Part shown: piece by piece, positions 60,133 through 62,521 of the stretch
Layout: the number at the start of each line of letters is the position of its first letter
How positions within the stretch are numbered: the first letter of the stretch is position 1
Source of the DNA: Solihabitans fulvus
GTDB lineage: Bacteria > Actinomycetota > Actinomycetes > Mycobacteriales > Pseudonocardiaceae
Direction of reading: 5' to 3'
Assembly: GCF_008386585.1 (NCBI RefSeq)
Contig: NZ_VUOB01000052.1
Location: 38,643 to 101,163, forward strand
DNA: 62,521 bases
Notes under the pieces: generated by a model
Seen by the model: only the letters and a program-made list of their open reading frames with translations
Told to the model about the DNA's origin: nothing
Databases searched by the model: none
Made by a program: the position numbers and the translations under genes

Positions 60133-60755
60133 CCCCGCGCTTACTCACCGAGCAGGAGCTTGCCGTCGATCCCGTCGACGCCGTCAGGCTCCTGCTCGGC
60201 AGCGTGCTGGAGGCGGACAGCCCCGACGGCGTCGTCGGCGTCCGCATCGTCGAGGTCGAGGCGTACCGGGGCGAGGACGATCCCGCCTCGCACTGCTTCC
60301 GGGGCCGCACCCCGCGCAACGAGGTCATGTACTGGTCCGCCGGTCACCTGTACGTGTACTTCGTCTACGGCATGCACTTCTGCGCCAACGTGGTCTGCCT
60401 CGGCGAGGACCGGCCGGGCGCGCTGCTGCTGCGGGCCGGCGAGGTGGTGTCCGGTGTGGACCTGGCCCGCTCGCGCCGCCCCGCCGCCCGCCGGGACAGC
60501 GAGCTGGCCAACGGCCCGGCCAAGCTGTGCGACGTGCTCGGCGTGACGCGCACGCACAACGGGTCCGACGTCACCGACGCGCGATCGTCGGTCCGGCTGT
60601 TCGCCGGGGACCCGGTCGCCGAGACCGACATCCGCAGCGGCCCGAGGGTGGGCATCGCCGTGGCGATGGACGTGCCGTGGCGGTTCTGGGTCGACGGCTC
60701 GCCCGCCGTGAGCGCCTACCGGCGCGGCGGCAAGCGCCCGATCCCGGCCCCGTGA
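60129..60755 (+). CDS. DNA-3-methyladenine glycosylase (Aag/Mpg family)
   Basis: This 208-aa base-excision repair enzyme has VVGVRIVEVEAYRGEDDPASHCFRGRTPRNEVMYW, with the catalytic Glu in VEAY, then HLYVYFVYGMHFCANVVC and LANGPAKLCDVLG. These are the hallmarks of the Aag family, which excises alkylated and deaminated purines. Length is normal. The ATG 60129 overlaps the argH stop. Its presence at the end of an arginine operon reflects conserved gene order rather than a metabolic link. Stop 60755 lies 33 bases before tyrS. Confidence 0.95.
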   Translation: MTPRLLTEQELAVDPVDAVRLLLGSVLEADSPDGVVGVRIVEVEAYRGEDDPASHCFRGRTPRNEVMYWSAGHLYVYFVYGMHFCANVVCLGEDRPGALLLRAGEVVSGVDLARSRRPAARRDSELANGPAKLCDVLGVTRTHNGSDVTDARSSVRLFAGDPVAETDIRSGPRVGIAVAMDVPWRFWVDGSPAVSAYRRGGKRPIPAP

Positions 60756-60772
60756 ATCTGCTTTGACCTGGT

Positions 60773-60788
60773 AGGGGAGAATTCCCCT
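60773..60788 (+). promoter_or_regulatory. Hairpin enclosing the tyrS ribosome binding site
   Basis: AGGGGA (60773-60778) pairs with TCCCCT (60783-60788) over GAAT, directly before GTG 60789. The AGGGGAG ribosome binding site would be hidden when the hairpin forms, so translation may depend on ribosomes arriving from upstream or on RNA unfolding. Confidence 0.4.
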
Positions 60789-62063
60789 GTGAGTGAGCAC
60801 ATCCTCGACGAGCTGTCCTGGCGCGGATTGATCGCGCAGTCCACCGATCTCGACGCGCTGCGCCGAGACCTCGACGCGGGCCCGCTCACTCTCTATGCGG
60901 GGTTCGACCCGACAGCACCGAGCCTGCACGCCGGCAACCTGGTCCCGCTCCTGCTGCTGCGCCGGTTCCAGCGCGCCGGGCACCGGCCGATCGTCCTGGC
61001 CGGCGGTGCCACCGGCATGATCGGCGACCCGCGCGACACGGGCGAGCGCACGCTGAACACGCTCGACGTGGTCGCCGAGTGGGCCGGCCGGATCCGAGGC
61101 CAGCTGGAGCGGTTCGTCGATTTCGACGACTCGCCGACCGGCGCTATCGTGGCGAACAACCTGGACTGGACCGGCCAGCTCCCGGTGCTGGAGTTCATGC
61201 GCGACATCGGCAAGCACTTCTCGATCAACGTGATGCTGGCCAGGGAGACCGTGAAGCGGCGGCTGGACGGTGACGGCATGTCCTACACCGAGTTCAGCTA
61301 CCTGCTGCTCCAGTCGCACGACTACCTCCAGCTGAGCCGCAAGCACGACTGCCGCCTCCAGGTGGGCGGCGCCGACCAGTGGGGCAACATCCTCGGCGGC
61401 GTCGACCTCGCCAGGAGGGTCGACGGCACGTCGCTGCACGCGCTGACCGCGCCGCTGGTCACCGACGCCGAGGGCCGCAAGTTCGGCAAGTCCACCGGCG
61501 GCGGCAACGTCTGGCTCGACCCGGCCATGACCTCGCCCTACGCGTGGTTCCAGTACTTCGTGAACGTGGGCGACGCGGACGTGCTGCGCTACCTGCGCAT
61601 GTTCACGTTCCTGTCCCGCGAGGAGATCGACGCGCTGGAGCAGGACACCCAGGAGCGCCCGCACCTGCGGGCCGCCCAGCGGCGGCTGGCCGAGGAGTTC
61701 ACCACGCTCGTGCACGGCGAGCGGGAGACGCAGCAGGTGATCGCGGCCAGCCAGGCGCTGTTCGGCAGGGGCGAGCTGCGGGACCTGGACGAGTCGACGC
61801 TGGTGGCCGCGATGGCCGAGGCGCCGACCGGCACCGTCCGGCTCGACGAGGCGCCGACGATCGTCGACCTGCTGGTCACCTCGGGGCTCGCGGACAGCAG
61901 GGGCGCCGCCCGCCGCACGGTGAAGGAGGGCGGCGCGTACGTGAACAACGCGAAGATCGTGGACGAGGAGTGGCACCCCGCGCCGGAGGACCTGCTGCAC
62001 GGCACGTGGCTGGTGCTCCGTAGGGGCAAGCGCAACACTGCCGGCGTCCGGGTGCAGCGCTGA
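60789..62063 (+). CDS. tyrS: Tyrosyl-tRNA synthetase
   Basis: This 424-aa class I synthetase has the HIGH-type motif PTAPSLHAGNLVPLL near residue 41, tyrosine-binding YLLLQSHDYLQLSRKHDC and VGGADQWGNILGG, and the KMSKS-type KFGKSTGG near 231. A C-terminal S4 RNA-binding domain (about 350-424) includes GLADSRGAARRTVKEGGAYVNNAKI. GTG 60789 is the start. No T-box is visible upstream. It is followed by a strong terminator. Confidence 0.97.
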   Translation: MSEHILDELSWRGLIAQSTDLDALRRDLDAGPLTLYAGFDPTAPSLHAGNLVPLLLLRRFQRAGHRPIVLAGGATGMIGDPRDTGERTLNTLDVVAEWAGRIRGQLERFVDFDDSPTGAIVANNLDWTGQLPVLEFMRDIGKHFSINVMLARETVKRRLDGDGMSYTEFSYLLLQSHDYLQLSRKHDCRLQVGGADQWGNILGGVDLARRVDGTSLHALTAPLVTDAEGRKFGKSTGGGNVWLDPAMTSPYAWFQYFVNVGDADVLRYLRMFTFLSREEIDALEQDTQERPHLRAAQRRLAEEFTTLVHGERETQQVIAASQALFGRGELRDLDESTLVAAMAEAPTGTVRLDEAPTIVDLLVTSGLADSRGAARRTVKEGGAYVNNAKIVDEEWHPAPEDLLHGTWLVLRRGKRNTAGVRVQR

Positions 62064-62088
62064 CCCGCTGACCTGCGCGAACGATCAC

Positions 62089-62125
62089 CAGTGGCCGCCG
62101 ATCCCCGAGGGATCGGCGGCCACTG
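62089..62125 (+). terminator. tyrS terminator
   Basis: CAGTGGCCGCCGATCCC (62089-62105) and GGGATCGGCGGCCACTG (62109-62125) form a perfect 17-bp stem with a three-base CGA loop, 25 bases after the tyrS stop. It also shields the promoters that follow. Confidence 0.9.
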
Positions 62126-62269
62126 TCGTTCCGCCCGCCCCACCGAAACTCTTTTGGGTGATCGCCATCACACTGCGCCGCCCCTGGCGGTGGGTTACGG
62201 TGATCCCAGACCTGACACAGGGCTGGTGACCTGCGGTTTCACCTTGCGTTGGGCGCTTGTGGGCGCGAT

Positions 62270-62298
62270 TTGACCTCGTGTTCCCGCACGTGTAACTT
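62270..62298 (+). promoter_or_regulatory. Promoter 1 of the presumed rRNA operon
   Basis: TTGACC (62270-62275) and TAACTT (62293-62298) are separated by exactly 17 bases, a strong housekeeping-sigma pattern. Confidence 0.65.
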
Positions 62299-62453
62299 TC
62301 TCTCTGCCAGCGCGGAACGGGCCCGGAAAGCCGAAAGGCCGAAGGGAACGGACCCGGGCGAAGGTCACGAACCAAGCTCCCACAACTGTGGTAGAGTGGG
62401 TGACTGCCGGATCGAAACCCCAAGCGACACGCTCTTCGGAGTTGGATTGGCGC

Positions 62454-62483
62454 TTGGACGTCGAGTCGGATAACCTCTAAACT
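62454..62483 (+). promoter_or_regulatory. Promoter 2 of the presumed rRNA operon
   Basis: TTGGAC (62454-62459) and TAAACT (62478-62483) are separated by 18 bases. A further TAGAGT at 62393-62398 may belong to another promoter without a clear -35. Confidence 0.6.
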
Positions 62484-62521
62484 GAAATTGCGGAAAACAC
62501 TGCCCCGGATCGGGCCGCACT

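Larger units (their letters stand above)
62126..62521 (+). other. Gene-free right end, probable rRNA operon promoter region
   Basis: No protein frame with gene-like features is present in these 396 bases. The region is less GC-rich than the rest and contains tandem promoters in the same direction. Such a long multi-promoter leader behind a strong terminator is typical of actinomycete rRNA operons. The 16S gene itself, or the processing and antitermination elements before it, would lie beyond the right edge. Confidence 0.5.

Noticed and set aside
1..62521. tRNA genes, CRISPR arrays, insertion sequences, prophage genes
   Set aside because: I looked for cloverleaf-like CCA-ending segments, regularly spaced repeats, transposase motifs and phage structural genes and saw none. 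A dedicated tRNA or repeat search could still find something missed by eye.

Overview
The window is very GC-rich chromosomal DNA with tight ATGA/GTGA overlaps, frequent GTG starts and actinobacterial marker families: DUF397 beside an XRE/DUF5753 regulator, an F420-dependent luciferase-like oxidoreductase, DUF1844 beside infC, AfsR-type SARP regulators and a DasR-type dre site. This points to a filamentous actinomycete. A Pseudonocardiales-like genome is my best guess, but it is an inference only.

Layout. (1) 1-2.4 kb: an M20 zinc peptidase followed by the start of a nitrilase-family gene whose frame ends at the catalytic-Glu position, then a secreted COG4315-type lipoprotein. (2) 2.4-22.1 kb: an accessory region with five paralogous AfsR-like regulators (winged helix, BTAD, NB-ARC ATPase, TPR; about 925-1003 aa), all on the minus strand. 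Between them lie a UbiE-like methyltransferase, an F420-dependent oxidoreductase, a MycE-like sugar O-methyltransferase that is translationally linked to regulator 4, and an XRE-DUF397 pair. All five regulators have a TACAGT-like hexamer (TAGAGT in the first) 26-70 bases upstream of the start. (3) 22.2-29 kb: two divergent operons that look like one catabolic unit. One holds a fold-III PLP deaminase, an N-acyl-D-amino-acid deacylase and a GntP permease; the other holds a 2-keto-3-deoxygluconate-type kinase, an IclR regulator and RidA. Together they could deacylate, deaminate and phosphorylate an imported 2-amino-2-deoxy sugar acid. (4) 29-31.7 kb: an APC amino-acid permease, and a secreted GH19 chitinase with two chitin-binding modules and a near-consensus dre box.

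(5) 31.7-34.6 kb: DUF1844, then the infC-rpmI-rplT operon with a structured leader, running into a SpoU/TrmH rRNA methyltransferase that apparently starts at a CTG overlapping the rplT stop. (6) 34.7-38.7 kb: a beta-propeller-like lipoprotein and a large membrane protein with an NTPase-like cytoplasmic part and an extracellular type-1 periplasmic-binding domain. (7) 39-42.5 kb: pheS-pheT. (8) 42.7-51.4 kb: a second accessory block with a TPR-like protein, an AlkD-like protein, an apparent exopolysaccharide operon (cellulose-synthase-like GT2, small membrane protein, acyltransferase-3/SGNH, GH16 lipoprotein), a GNAT remnant, an O-methyltransferase and a DinB/MDMPI-like protein.

(9) 51.5-60.1 kb: the complete arginine operon argCJBDFRGH, preceded by TGCAT-type ARG boxes over a leaderless promoter, then a 3-methyladenine DNA glycosylase and tyrS. 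(10) 62.1-62.5 kb: the tyrS terminator and two strong tandem promoters with no gene behind them before the window ends, probably the promoter region of an rRNA operon. No tRNA, rRNA, CRISPR array, insertion sequence or prophage gene was recognised inside the window.
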